From contig NC_031501.1 of assembly GCF_000237925.1 (NCBI RefSeq), positions 7,270,212 to 7,334,211 of the forward strand: a stretch of DNA of 64,000 bases. The letters run 5' to 3'. This stretch comes from Schistosoma mansoni (taxonomy: Eukaryota > Platyhelminthes > Trematoda > Strigeidida > Schistosomatidae). Of this stretch, positions 11,160 to 22,619 are shown piece by piece. Numbering within the stretch: position 1 is the stretch's first letter; each line of letters opens with the position of its first letter. The notes under the pieces were generated by a model. That model was not told the origin of the DNA. It saw nothing but the letters and a program-made list of their open reading frames with translations, and searched no databases. The position numbers and the translations under genes were made by a program.

Positions 11160-11345
11160 ATAAGCTGAAATGATGGTACCTAGTAATGGAATGCAGTTTG
11201 ACGGGGGTTTCATCCTATTTGGTCCTAGTCACTTGGATATATTTACATATCATAGTTAATATACATTCCAGGACTCGAATTCAATGAAAGTAACTTCAAA
11301 CGTCATCATCTTATCCATTTAGCTATTGAGTTCAGAGAGCCACTA
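11160..11345 (-). mobile_element. Family B fragment
   Basis: Minus-oriented: gtaatggaatgcagtttgac, tttcatcctatttggtcctag, B-box complement ggactcgaat, then the A-box region ending gctattgagttcagag. Degenerate ribozyme. Confidence 0.55.
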
Positions 11346-11939
11346 GATTGTGCAATGTTAGATTCTTTACTTTATCATGATCTAATTATTATTAATGCTT
11401 TTATTCAATATCATACTCTTGGTACAATATAGAGTTCTTAGCACAAAGTATTTGAACAACTTTCCATTCCTTATTTCTTAGTCGATCCTAACTCTAAATA
11501 TTGACTGATCGCCAATTGGATGTTAACAGTTCAAGAATCGACATCTGAATAATGTGTATTCTTTTCGATGCATACTGCCAACAACCATAATGTCTCTGAT
11601 TGGACTCATTTGTAATTTGTACAGCTAAAGGTCGTAAACTTTACACAAACACACCTGAATAGGTTATGAGACTAATGGGCATAATGATGTATTAAAACAA
11701 ACAAGAGAACAGATAAATTGTTGAAATATCTAGATACAAGGAATATGTAGCCCAAATATGTTTATGGAATCCTTCCCTTTCGTTCGTATTTTTAGCTCCA
11801 ATTTTTTATAAAATATCTCTATTTTATCACTATTATTATTATTACAAGGATTGTGTTATATCCTGAAGAGAACTATGAATGGTAACTTTTGAGAACTATT
11901 TATGGACCAATATGATACGTATATTTCCTATTGTACGGA

Positions 11940-12003
11940 ACGTTCGAATCTCGCGAGAGCGGGTTCGTGGATGCGCACTGCTGAGGAGTCCCATAATAGG
12001 ACG
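11940..12003 (+). mobile_element. Family A fragment
   Basis: Only ttcgaatctcgcgagagcgg, ttcgtggatgcgcactgctg and aggagtcccataataggacg survive. It is cut off just before the GAAA of the core. Confidence 0.65.
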
Positions 12004-12239
12004 ATTGGTATGTATGTTTGAAATACATGATACATATCTCGGGGGCTGAGATTGTATTCTGGACCCAACAGGCAGGGTTAGACAGAAAGCAGGACTGAGA
12101 AGTGTTCTAGACTGCTCGTACGGGTTTCGTGTGTTATTGGTCCGATCGATAATTTACTGATCTCTACTTGGCGGTATCATGACGTTATACATTAACAAGC
12201 CATTCGGGCGGTCACAAGTTATAACATACTTATAGTCAG

Positions 12240-12420
12240 ACGTATAGATCACTGAATTCCAGTTCAGTAATGTAAAAGTTAGGTATTCAGGCTTGAGATC
12301 TTAAGCTTTTTGGTTCGATTTCTTATAATGTGTTCGTGGATGCAGACTTCTGTGAAGTATCATATCAGGTCAAAACCTATGTTTAGTTATACCAGGTTAT
12401 TAGTGATCTTCTAATTTAAG
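12240..12420 (+). mobile_element. Very old family A-like copy
   Basis: The tRNA-like half is still readable (gaattccagttcagtaatgt... ggttcgatttcttataatg, then ttcgtggatgcagacttctg). It is much diverged, and the ribozyme core is gone. Confidence 0.4.
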
Positions 12421-12610
12421 TCAGTTTATAATTTTAGTAACACCTAAAGATCTTCATAAACTTTATATTGATATAATTATTCATTGACTTATAACTTATT
12501 ACTAATATAAGTATAGCAACTATCCTACAACTAATTTCGATTATGGTTAATTTTGGTTAAACCTTTTTATTAACTTACTTAACAGACATGGTCACTGGGA
12601 TATTAACAAT

Positions 12611-12983
12611 TTGCATATTTCTTTGTACTATTATGATCATTAGGGCACATGATAGACTCTAACCAAAACGTTGATTGCTTAAATATCACTCGATGATGAT
12701 TCATCCTCCTACTCCTCCTCCCCATATATGTATTCACTCAAACCCTATTATTAACTTTTGCTTTGTCTTGCTGCGCCCTTATACAATATAACTATAAATT
12801 TGCCTATGTAGTTGCTCGCGCTTACTCGCTGATACTTACTCATGTGCTTGTAGCTTTCTGGTCTGCGTCATTTATCAATAAAACTGTAGTTGCAGCTTCT
12901 CTTCGCCTTCTGATTTCGTGCATCGTTAAGATTTGTATTATAACGGTTATCGAAGTGAAAGATTAGCGAAATATTTCACTACA
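12611..12983 (+). mobile_element. LTR-like fragment of a gypsy-type retrotransposon
   Basis: About 370 bp shared with the interrupted copy at 54.92-55.9 kb. Its final ~100 bp (cttctgat, aacggttatc, gattagcgaa, cactaca) is also shared with the LTR at 40498-40933. It reads as a solo LTR ending in CACTACA. A CT-rich tract lies near 12700-12720. No internal retroviral-type genes flank it. The open frame inside is a by-product. Confidence 0.5.
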
Positions 12984-13039
12984 TATGTATACACATATAT
13001 CAAATGTTTCTAAATTATTAGGAGTTTTGTGGAGATTTT

Positions 13040-13490
13040 AGTAATTATATATAGTTGAAATCATGAGTTAATTAAAGCTAGACCACCATGGAAAACTTGG
13101 AAGCACTGGACGGCCGTTTCGTCCTATTGTGGCTCCATGAGGTATTTCCTGGAGGTCTAATGAGAAGCAGTGACCAGTGGAGTTCAACCAGGTCTGTTGT
13201 GAGATATCAACTCACTGAAGACAATGGTGACTGGTTGCTCAATTTCGTGAATTGGTTGAAATTAGATATTAACACCGTTGAATGCGGGCTCAGTGGTTCT
13301 AGAGGTCAAGTCCTCGCGCGTGAGACTGATAGGTCCTGTGTTCGTAACTTGCGGGACGAGACCGTGGATGCGCACTGTTGAGGAGTCCCACAATAAGACG
13401 AAACAGCCGTCCAGTGATTCCAGGTTTTCCATGGTGATCTAGATTCAATGAACTTATTATTTCAACTATATAAAAGTTTCTAAATTATAT
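13040..13490 (+). mobile_element. Full-length family A element with terminal inverted repeats
   Basis: A complete example. The 5' end is tatagttgaaatcatgagtt followed by gctagaccaccatggaaaac, and the 3' end is its inverted copy (gttttccatggtgatctag ... tttcaactatata). Between them lie the 5' unit (ctccatgaggtatttcctgg, ctgttgtgagatatcaactc), the leader, a damaged A box and the ribozyme region. The B box is damaged (gtgttcgtaac) and the core starts TTGAGGA, so this copy should be transcriptionally and catalytically weak. Confidence 0.75.
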
Positions 13491-13499
13491 TTACTCATA

Positions 13500-14262
13500 T
13501 AATATAACTATAAAAAAAAGGCGAAATATTCTATTTTTATCTTCTTCATTGAATTCATTATATATGTACATGTGATTCTCATACATATATGTATATATCC
13601 TAGTCCATATTACCATGGCATTTGACGAATTTCAATGGAAGAAACAAAAATACAACGCTTTTTTCTTTACTTTCATTCTCAATTCCACTTCTCATAAATG
13701 TATAGGAAGTGTACTAGTTAATGATGACAGTGATGTTGTTGTTGTTGTTGATGGTAATGATGCTGATGATGGTGATGAGAAAGACGAAAGAAGGATAAAT
13801 GTAAATTGTATTTTAGAAAAAATGATCACTGAACAAAAATACACACAAACAATGAAACACACACACACACAGTAGGAGTACTCACATTCACTAATAGCAG
13901 TTATAGAAATGAGACAAAACGTTAAACGAAATTATAATCCCTTTTTTTTAAAACAAATATATACATGCAAAATGTAATTAATTTTAAGGGTTACTATAGC
14001 AACTGTAATGGACGAATTCTTTATTTTTTTCGATAGTTTAGAAAAAGAAGAAGAATCTATTTGTGACTCCTTTTTTTCTCCTGATTAACTCATATCCATG
14101 CATTTATAATTAGTTTCAAATGTTATATATGATTGAATACAGTTGGCAAAGTGTTCTGCTTGATCTAAGTGTTGTATTGAATGGTCTGATTCAATCAGTA
14201 TGTATAGTTTGTACAGTAGTACACTGAACCAATGATGCAAATATGAATATTTGAATAAGAAT
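13500..14262. other. No convincing gene
   Basis: AT-rich sequence. An open frame at 13615-13875 begins with ATG but becomes a (GTT)n/(GAT)n low-complexity tract ending in CA repeats. It has no splice-site context supporting a gene. Confidence 0.45.
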
Positions 14263-14264
14263 AA

Positions 14265-14460
14265 GAGCTAGCGCGAGACTGGTAGGACCTGGGTTTGAAT
14301 CTTGCGAGTGCGGGATCATGGATGCGCACTGCTGAGGAGTCTCACAATAGGAAGAAACGGCCGTCCAGTGCTTCCAGGTTTTCCATGGTGATCTAGCTTC
14401 AACTGACTCATGATTTCAACTATGAAAAATACTGAAATCTCCACAAAACCCCTTCTGAAT
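14265..14460 (+). mobile_element. Family A SINE, 5' truncated
   Basis: Starts within the tRNA-like part (gcgcgagactggtaggacct), has a B box gggtttgaatc, and a ribozyme region gcgcactgCTGAGGAGT followed by GAAACGGCCGTCCAGTGC. Core and stem I are intact; stem II is weakened by two changes (gtctc, ggaag). The tail is complete through cacaaaaccccttctgaat. Confidence 0.75.
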
Positions 14461-15849
14461 AACGGCTTAATTGTCAGATCGAGTTATATTGTTATAGAAA
14501 TCATAGATACAAATGTCCTTAAAACCTTGAAAAAGATATGCAGATTGTGTATTTTTTTCATAGTTTCATATCTACCGTTAGACATTGTGATAGTATGTGT
14601 GCACAAGTACGTGATCTTCTTAGACTCTATTGATTATTTATTAATTTTCATGTTAGTTGAGTAGTATGTAATCACGGTGTACTTGAAATCTATCCTATGG
14701 AATTTGAAACTATATTACTTAGCTATGAAGTCAGAGATTCCCTCAGTAACTCTAGCATAACATACAAAAGTTATTCTACTTTCTGTATAGGGTGAATCAT
14801 AACTGAAATCATAATCATAACCTATCACATTGCACATAATCCTCTTCATCGTTGTAGATTATTGATATATTCTAATGCTAAACAACACTTCATAGTTCAA
14901 CTATTCAGATTGAAACACGAAAGAACTTGCAATGTACACAATAGTCACATTTAGATTAATCTGATTATGATCAATAAAATCTCATCAATATAACTGTAGA
15001 TAGGACTTTGTATACTCAATGACAGTAGTAAACACTTATTTTAGTTGTGACTTTAGTTCCAGCTAATTATCACATGGTTTATTCGCTAACTAAAGAATGA
15101 CTAATACAATGGTAGTACTGTCCCTAAACCAGTGACATTCGACCGGTATGAGGAGGTTTAAGTGCTTATTGGTTCTTTGTTCTCCTAGACCATTCAGTTC
15201 AGTCCAGAACACCAATATCATCTTCCAATATGTGAATCATTTATTTCAAACATAGTTAATTTATATACGAGTCAAACAGAGTGCATCACACAATAAAATA
15301 AGAAATAACAATGGTACAAGATGAAGACAAAATGTGATAGTGATTATAGGTGATTGTATTCAATAAAGTGGATATTAATTAGGAACAGTATATCGCAATA
15401 GTAGAAACCCATAGGTCACAATGAAGCATAACATAAGAGAGACATAAAGGTTTTCGTGTAAAACAACTCTGTTCCTTCTCATGAATATGTACATTGAGTA
15501 ACTACACACAATTTTCAGTTCATCATGTGTTACACTATTGAAATAACATTTTCAATACTGATCGAATCATCTTCTGATCTAATGGTTAGATTGCCGTCAA
15601 TATTCGTCGAATGAAATAATGCTTTCATCATTGAACAACTTTTATTCACTCAAACAGATTGATGCATTAACTGACAACACAGAGACCAGAATGAGGATAC
15701 ATACTATGATAATCTCCATCATAGTAGGTTGACTGAAATCATTTCAAGAAGTGTGTGATTGATGTTTGGAAAAATGATGTCAGTCTTTCTTTGAAGTTCA
15801 ACTGAATTCACATAATTGGAAATGAATTTTCAATCTAAGAACACTTGAC
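14461..15849. other. No feature seen
   Basis: 1.4 kb of AT-rich DNA without a coding frame or recognised repeat. The 84-codon frame at 14410-14664 starts inside SINE sequence and lacks splice support. Confidence 0.4.
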
Positions 15850-16074
15850 TTTCTTGCAATGATTCTCATCATGAAACCAAATTCATACAAATAATTGAAT
15901 GCACTACACTTTGTTGAACTCACCGACAACATTGTGTATACACGTTTGAATGTAAATAGTTGTTGAAATCCATCAGATTCACCAGTCGTAATTCGTCATT
16001 CATACATGACATTCAAAGAAAGTTCATTCAATCGAAACACGATGTTGTGAAACAGGATTGTCATTGAAAGTCTT

Positions 16075-16380
16075 GTAGATGGTGTCGAATGACAATTGAC
16101 TATGATCACCACTACAATAAAATTACGTGCCAGATATCAACGTGTATCCCACGGTTGGCCAAAAACTCAGAAGGCTGTTAATGGTTGCAATAAGATATAT
16201 TTGTTGGCGATCTCATGGCATCGAAAGAATACCGAGACGTGCCAAAGTCAACTGGCAGAACTGACGAGCGTAAGCAAGTTCGCGCAAGGTCGCAGCCGAC
16301 TGGAGAAAGTCTTTTTGGTACAGTTAAACACAAAAGTAGTTACTACCGTCTACTGAATATTGCATGATACATCGGGTTGA
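16075..16380 (+). repeat. Family D repeat, copy 1
   Basis: Shared with 21290-21590 (minus), 45390-45740, 50995-51340 and, in part, 47560-47720. Typical blocks are tgaccatgatcaccactaca, aatacgagac-type sequence and gttcgcgcaaggt. This copy holds an 86-codon open frame also open in the 21.5-kb copy, with a shared run SWHRKNTETCQSQLAEL. The other copies do not keep it open, so I treat the family as an unclassified dispersed repeat, perhaps the leader of a larger retroelement. Confidence 0.55.
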
Positions 16381-17262
16381 CAATTTTACACCGCATTAAA
16401 TAGTCACTCAACACTGAAATCATCATCACATCATTGATTTATTGTTACATACATTGTTATTACTCAATTTTATTATTCGATAACTTCAAATGAAATCAAC
16501 CTCTTCTACATTTACAGAAACTTATTCAAAAGACAACTCCACTGAATCATGTCAAGACAAAACAACATTGGATATAGCATGAATTTGGTGTGAAAAAGAT
16601 AACACATGTATTCAAAGTAATGATAAGGATATTCATAAGTTGATAATCAAAAATTGTCATATTCTGGTGAGTAATTATTATATTTCTCAGGACCTTTACA
16701 ATACCACCGAATTCCACATTCTAAGCAAAATGGATTTATTTGAAAGAAGATTTTCTCCTATCTATAACAACCGACGTATATTCTAGTCACAATGACTGAG
16801 TTACAAATTAGTATATCATAGATTGATGATGAGTGGAATTTTTTAGACTCTCAATGTTGATGTTCAGAACAATAATATCTGATTCTCTGTTGTAAAATTG
16901 GTAATGTGAATAGAATACTTCAATCAAAAGCTATCAATGATAGGCTTATTGATTTATATTTGCATAGTGATTAATCTCATCATGCACAAATGAGTTGTCA
17001 ATTAGTTGTAGAATAGAGGGTACTTATCCCATTGATTGTCATATCAATCGGTAGTAGATGTTCTAAATGATTGTATACATGTAATTTATGTAATTCTTTG
17101 TTTATTAAATTCTCATCTATCATAATAGTTTGTTTTACTTTACTTAAAACAGGTTCTATGTTGATCAAGAAACAAATCGATACTCAATCAATAATTGATA
17201 ATTGATAATAATAATCATTATTACTGTTTTCCGTGTTATGTTTTTTGTTTTGTCTCCAGAAT

Positions 17263-17439
17263 ATGACAACCAGGACGATCGAAATGAGTGAACCTAAGAG
17301 ATTACTCCGTTACTTATATATTGTGATACCCTTAGTTATCTCTTTGTTTCTTTCTTTTTTGTTGTCTTATGTATCGGTTGTTGTATTTGTAAAAGGTTGT
17401 ACAAAAAATATAAGGGAAGTAATAAGTGAGTCACAGTAA
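17263..17439 (+). CDS. Small single-pass membrane protein ORF (left-arm copy)
   Basis: ATG at 17263 opens a 58-residue protein. It has a short hydrophilic N-terminus (MTTRTIEMSEPKRLLRY), one strongly hydrophobic segment at about residues 18-44 (YLYIVIPLVISLFLSFLL onward), then a short tail with KGCTKNIREVISESQ. A T-rich tract and acceptor-like CTCCAG sit four bases upstream of the ATG, so this may be the main exon of a spliced gene. The inverted copy at 20038-20214 preserves start, stop and length, with only a few changes near the N-terminus. That suggests either selection or recent duplication. Not recognised; schistosome micro-exon genes make similar small products, but I cannot link it to one. 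Confidence 0.5.
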   Translation: MTTRTIEMSEPKRLLRYLYIVIPLVISLFLSFLLSYVSVVVFVKGCTKNIREVISESQ

Positions 17440-18084
17440 CATCTTATAACCTTCTTCGAATATTCTGATCAAGTTGATCTTAGTCCATATTACCTTAGAA
17501 AGCTTTAGAGTTAATTATACATTTCAATAAATTGGAGGACTTCTTTATGGTACTATGTACATTCTAATGCTTGTTTACATCATAAATGATGTAATCTCGG
17601 TAATAAACTGTCAGATATAGGTTTTGATTATTTCCATAATTGCCTTCTAACAATAGTGTATTGACATGTTTTACAAGAGTTTTGCAACATACTACTTATA
17701 TATGAGTAGTATTTTGTATATATGATTGAATGGTCATTACAATCAACAATGAGTTCATTATGAATGCTATTTTGATGAAGTCTCACTATTGAAATATATA
17801 ATAAATGGAATGAACGATGGTCGTTCTTTTAAAACGATCTGTCGGATCCCCTTATTAACACATAATTAGGTATTTCTATTCTTCTCTATATGATTATTCA
17901 CTATTCAGTATAGTCTGAGTAACAAACTATTGTTAACTTGGTGAAATCTACACTGATTATGATCTCTTCTATGATTGATTGTTGACATAGGTGATATACA
18001 ATCAATTGTTTCATTCATAGTATAGTGTTTAGAAAGGTCTAAACTAGTAGTCGTCTTTATCAGGCTATATTAATCAGGAATTTA

Positions 18085-18920
18085 GATTACTGACTAGGAA
18101 CATACTGAACAATTGATAAACACTCTCCTTATCTTGTATGTTCTACTATAAAATCAAAGAGAGAATGTTGAGTACATTTGGATGTATTCCATTTCGAATT
18201 CAAATTAGGCAGGAAACAATGACGTGGAAAATGAATAATCAATTCTTGAAAAAAATGAATTCTCTCACAGTTTTCAGATGACACTAGCTATCGAAGGATA
18301 ACTTTTCGACTGATGACATCTTCTACAATTGTTCACTGTACGACAGGCTTGAATATATCTCCGGTAACCAAAATGTGAGCCTTGTCAATAGCTTATCTGT
18401 TCGAACACTAAAATGTCCTCCATGGAAATGATCAAAAACAAACTTATGTAATAAAGAAAGAGTAATGGTATAATTATTTAGGCCGAAATTCAATCATAAC
18501 ATGTGTAGAATCAATCAGATTTGGCAAAATAGACCAGAAATTCAGGTTTCAGAATACAATTTCAACGTGAGTTGATACTTCATGGTATACTTCTAAGGTA
18601 TCGATTACTTTCTCGAAACCACGTCAACGTCTAAGGTCATAAGTATAGGGTGTACACTAGGTGAGTACGTTCAAAATACACCATCACTTTAATGAATTTT
18701 CAGTAGATTTACAAATAAAGAATCTTGTTCCACACCCTTATACAGAGGAGATGAATAATAAAATTGAGAATAGAATTGACAAGATATGGAAAAATGGAAA
18801 TAAAACTGTAACAATATTGAAAAATATCTACTGAAGTGTAAGTTTGTGGGAGTTTAAGGAGATAGTTTGTTAGTAAGTGGAGTCAGTCATTTTATATAGA
18901 GTTAAATATCATGACTATCA
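18085..18920. other. Spacer of the inverted duplication; no gene seen
   Basis: AT-rich, unique-looking sequence between the two arms. No coding frame recognised. Confidence 0.4.
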
Positions 18921-18924
18921 ACAA

Positions 18925-19198
18925 AATTTTTCATAGTTCAAATCATGAGTCAATTGAAGCTAGACCACTATCAAAAACCTGGAAGCACTGGACGACCGTT
19001 TCATCCTATTGTGGGATTCCTCAGCAGTGCGCATCCACGATCCCGCACTCACGAGATTTGAACCCAGGACCTACCAGTCTCGAGTCGGAGCCCTTAACCG
19101 ACAGACCACTGAGCCGGCATCCAACGATGGTCTAGCTTCAATCGACCCGTGATTTTAACTACGAAAATACTAAATTCTTTACAAAACCCCCTCTGATC
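18925..19198 (-). mobile_element. Family A SINE, composite
   Basis: A minus-oriented copy (catagttcaaatcatgagtc to gccggcatccaacg) joined directly to a plus-oriented tail (atggtctagcttcaatcgac ... aaaaccccctctgat). The hammerhead at 18985-19030 is entered separately. Confidence 0.75.
18985..19030 (-). ncRNA. Hammerhead ribozyme, family A, intact core with A-U closing pair
   Basis: On the minus strand: GCACTG, CTGAGGA, stem II ATCC-CACAATA-GGAT, GAAA, stem III CGGTCG, then TC and CAGTGC. Stem I (GCACTG with CAGTGC) pairs perfectly. The usual G-C pair next to the core in stem II is here A-U, both sides changed together. All conserved core bases of a type I hammerhead are present with a GUC cleavage site, so self-cleavage is plausible. 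Confidence 0.65.
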
Positions 19199-20037
19199 TA
19201 TCAACAAAATGTCCTAAACTTTAGAAACTAAATTCACAAAATAATCACCTACTTTGATTCAAGAATATTTCATCTCAAGCAGATGACGTAAAACGACAGT
19301 AAGCCTCTGGTCAAATAATATTGTATACGGACCACAAAAACTGAAATCATCTTGGCAAACCTCAACACCTCTGAGTTCACTGACTTCGCTCTTCATCACT
19401 TCCTGAAATATGTTTAAGGAACAAATTAAACTAAATAGTAGTTGAATTTCAATGAACCTCAAAGAATGGCAATCTTCGTCAAAACCGATACAAGTTCGGC
19501 CTCGTGAACCTGTAGACAAATATTTTTTAAAATCAGCTTCACAGGATAGGTGAGAACAGTGAAGTTAACTGAATGGTTCTCCAGCGTAAACTGTAGAGTA
19601 TGTATACCCAGTAAAACTGGAACTCAATGTGCATCTGTGAATTGTTATTCTTGAACAGCATTTAACACATTCAGCTATGAACTATTTGGTCAAAGTATGT
19701 ATTGTAAGAAGCTGATAAAGAAAACTTTAGTTTAGGCCTTTTTAAAGACTATACCTTGTATGAAACAATTGATTGTATATCACCTATGTCAACAATCAAT
19801 CATAGAAGAGATCATAATCAGTGTAGATTTCACCAAGTTAACAATAGTTTGTTACTCAGACTATACTGAATAGTGAATAATCATATAGAGAAGAATAGAA
19901 ATATCTAATTATGTATTGATAAGGTGATCCGAACAGATCCTCCAACTTATTGAAATGTATAATTAACTCTAAAGCTTTCTAAGGTAATATGGACTAGGAT
20001 CAACTTGATCAGAATATTCGAAGAAGGTTATAAGATG

Positions 20038-20214
20038 TTACTGTGACTCACTTATTACTTCCCTTATATTTTTTGTACAACCTTTTACAAATACAACAAC
20101 CGATACATAAGACAACAAAAAAGAAAGAAACAAAGAGATAACTAAGGGTATCACAATATATAAGTAACGGAGTAATCTCTTAGGTTCACTCATTTCTATC
20201 GTTTCGGTAGTCAT
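20038..20214 (-). CDS. Small single-pass membrane protein ORF (right-arm copy)
   Basis: Twin of 17263-17439: ATG at 20214, stop at 20038-20040, 58 residues. It starts MTTETIEMSEPKR, so Glu replaces Arg at position 4. The hydrophobic segment and the KGCTKNIREVISESQ tail are the same. An acceptor-like TTTTTTTAG lies just upstream on the minus strand. It sits inside an intron of the exon chain at 19.3-27.5 kb, same strand. Function unknown. Confidence 0.5.
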   Translation of the reverse strand: MTTETIEMSEPKRLLRYLYIVIPLVISLFLSFLLSYVSVVVFVKGCTKNIREVISESQ

Positions 20215-20394
20215 ATTCTAAAGAAAAAAACTAAAAAAAACAGAAAAACAGTATTAATGATTATTATTATCAATTATCAATTATTGATTGAGTATCGATT
20301 TGTTTCTTGGTCAACATAGAACCTGTTTTAAGTAAAGTAAAACAAACACAGTAGTATTCATTCATAAGCATCATCCCATATTGTTTAATTTGCT

Positions 20395-20478
20395 CAGGAC
20401 AGGGTTGGATGGAGAATGCTGGTGAGCGGCCTATACTCCTCCACGAGGGGTAACAGGCGTAGGTAAGTAAGTAAGTAA
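20395..20478 (+). mobile_element. RTE LINE 3' terminus
   Basis: ggttggatggagaatgctgg, ggcctatactcctccacgag, gggtaacaggcg and a (GTAA)n tail; otherwise completely 5' truncated. It is present only in the right arm, so it post-dates the inverted duplication or was lost from the left arm. Confidence 0.75.
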
Positions 20479-21289
20479 AGTAATATTATTCAATGAATAT
20501 ATTAATCATTAATAACTATTATCAGTGTTGATAATAAATGAGAATTCAACAGTTTGATTACATAAATTACATGTATACAATCATTTAGAACATCTACTAC
20601 CGATCGATACGACAATCAATGGGATAAGTACTCTCTATTCTACAACTAATTGACAACTCATTTGTGTATGATGAGATTATTGTTCCGAATTCCATATCTA
20701 ATCACTATGCTAATATAAATCAATCAAGCTATCAGTGATAGCTTGATTGAAGTATTCTATTCACATTACCAATTTTACAACAGAGAATCAGATATTATTG
20801 TTCTGAACATCAACATCGAGAGTCTAAAAACTCACACTTATTATCAATCTATGATCTACTAATCTGTGACCTAGTCACTGTGACTCGAATACACTTCGGT
20901 TGTTATAGATAGAAGAAAATCTTCTTTCAAATAAATCCATTTTGCTTAGAATGTGGAATTCGGTGGTATTGTAAAGGTCCTGAGAAATATAATAATTACT
21001 CACCAGAATATGACAATCTTTAATTTTCAACTTATGAATATTCTTATCATTACTTTGAATACATATGTCAGCTTTTTCACGCCAAATTTATGTTATATCC
21101 AATGTTGTTTTGTCTTGACATGATTCAGTGGAGTTGTCTTTTGAATAAGTTTCTGTAAATGTAGAAGAGGTTGATTTCATTTGAAGTTATCGAATAATAG
21201 AAATGAGTAATAACGATGTATGTAACAATAACTCAATGATGTGATGACGATTTCAGAGTTAGGTGTCTATTTAATTCAGTGTAAAATTG

Positions 21290-21595
21290 TCAACCCGATG
21301 TATCATGCAATATTCAGTAGACGGTAGTAACTACTTTTGTGTTTAACTGTACCAAAAAGACTTTCTCCAGTCGGCTGTGACCTTGCGCGAACTTGCTTAC
21401 GCTCGTCAGTTCCGCCAGTTGACTTTGGCACGTCTCGGTATTCTTTCGATGCCATGAGATCGCCAACAAATATTTCTTTTTTGGACCATTAACAGTCTTC
21501 TGAGTTTTTGATCTACTGAGGGATACACGTTGATATTTGGCACGTAATCTTATTGTAGTGGTGATAACAATCAATCGCTACTCGACACCATCTAC
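21290..21595 (-). repeat. Family D repeat, copy 2
   Basis: Inverted partner of the copy at 16075-16380, with the same 86-codon open frame (21314-21574). The central part is nearly unchanged and the N-terminal third is diverged (for example RVSLSRSKTQKTVNG). Confidence 0.55.
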
Positions 21596-21834
21596 AAGAC
21601 TTTCAATGACAATCCTGTTTCACAACATCGTGTTTCGATTGAATGAACTTTCTTTGAATGTCATGTATGAATGACGAATTACGACTGGTGAATCTGGTGG
21701 ATTACAATAACAATTTACATTTAAACATGTATACACGATGTTGTCGGTGAGTTCAACAAAGTGTAGTGCATTCATCTATTTGCATGAAATCAGTTTCATG
21801 ATGAGAATCATTGGAAGAAAGTCAATTGTTCAAT

Positions 21835-22240
21835 TGTCTTCAGTGAGTTGATATCTCACAACAGACCTTGTTGAACTCCATTGGCTACTGCTTCTCACTA
21901 GAACTCCAGGAAATACCTTATAGAGGCAGTCACTAGTGAGCATATGAAGACATTGGAGAATGGTTTCTCAATTTCGTGGATTGATTGAAGTTAGACATTA
22001 ACACCGTTGGATACCGGCCAGCTCAGTTGTCTAGTGGTTAAGCGCTCGCGCGCAAGACTGATAGGTCCTAGGTTCGAATCTCGAGAAGCGGAGTCGTGGA
22101 TGCGCACTGCTGAGGAGTTCATAATAGGACGAGAGGGCCGTCCACTGCTGCCAGGTTTTCGACGGTGGTCTAGCCTCAATTGAATCATGATCTTAACAAT
22201 ATAAGTTTACTAAAATCTCCACAAAACCCCTTTCTGACTT
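21835..22240 (+). mobile_element. Family A SINE, near full length
   Basis: Starts with the 5' unit (gtgagttgatatctcacaac, ggaaataccttatagaggca), then leader, A box (tgtctagtggttaag), B box (ggttcgaatc) and tail cacaaaacccctttctga. The ribozyme core is broken (ggacgagagggccg replaces GACGAAACGGCCG). It interrupts the outer end of the right palindrome arm. Confidence 0.75.
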
Positions 22241-22619
22241 CGTTATTTGTCCGAAATGAGTCCTTAATCCTCTTTATTATTCAACAATGAATCGATGTGT
22301 AATTATTAATGTTAAGTGTAACATCATTTGAGACGGATGTCTGGATAGCTGACTACAGTTACTTATAGAGTATCCGATTTGATGAAACAAAAGTGATGTA
22401 TTCAAGTGTGAAAATAGTCAATACAGATTAAATTAGGTTTAACATACCTCCGATGATTTCACTCTACATTAACATGGCAGTTTCGACCCATCTCTCAGGA
22501 ACCAATATTACAGATGCTGTGATATCTTGTGTGAAAAATAGAAAAAAACTACACTTCAAACTTGGGTTTTTTTAAACATAACAATTTGTTTTCACCATTT
22601 AGGAGAGGTCTAAATAAAA

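Larger units (their letters stand above)
15850..18075. repeat. Left arm of large inverted duplication
   Basis: Matches 19705-21830 in reverse complement over nearly its whole length. Checked blocks: tttcttgcaatgattctca at the outer end, the family D segment (16075-16380), the small membrane-protein ORF (17263-17439), and gatcatagaagag-type sequence at the inner end (17900-18010). The left arm carries about 300 bp (17540-17838) absent from the right arm. By eye the arms are roughly 90% or more identical. Confidence 0.8.
19705..21830. repeat. Right arm of large inverted duplication
   Basis: Reverse complement of 15850-18075 (see that entry). It carries a family D copy (21290-21590), the twin membrane-protein ORF and, uniquely, an RTE 3' end at about 20395-20475. 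The outer end is cut by the family A element starting at about 21835. Confidence 0.8.

Noticed and set aside
13615-13875. 86-codon ORF with ATG and acidic tail
   Set aside because: Its second half is GTT/GAT and CA repeat sequence, there is no splice or promoter support, and the product resembles nothing I know.
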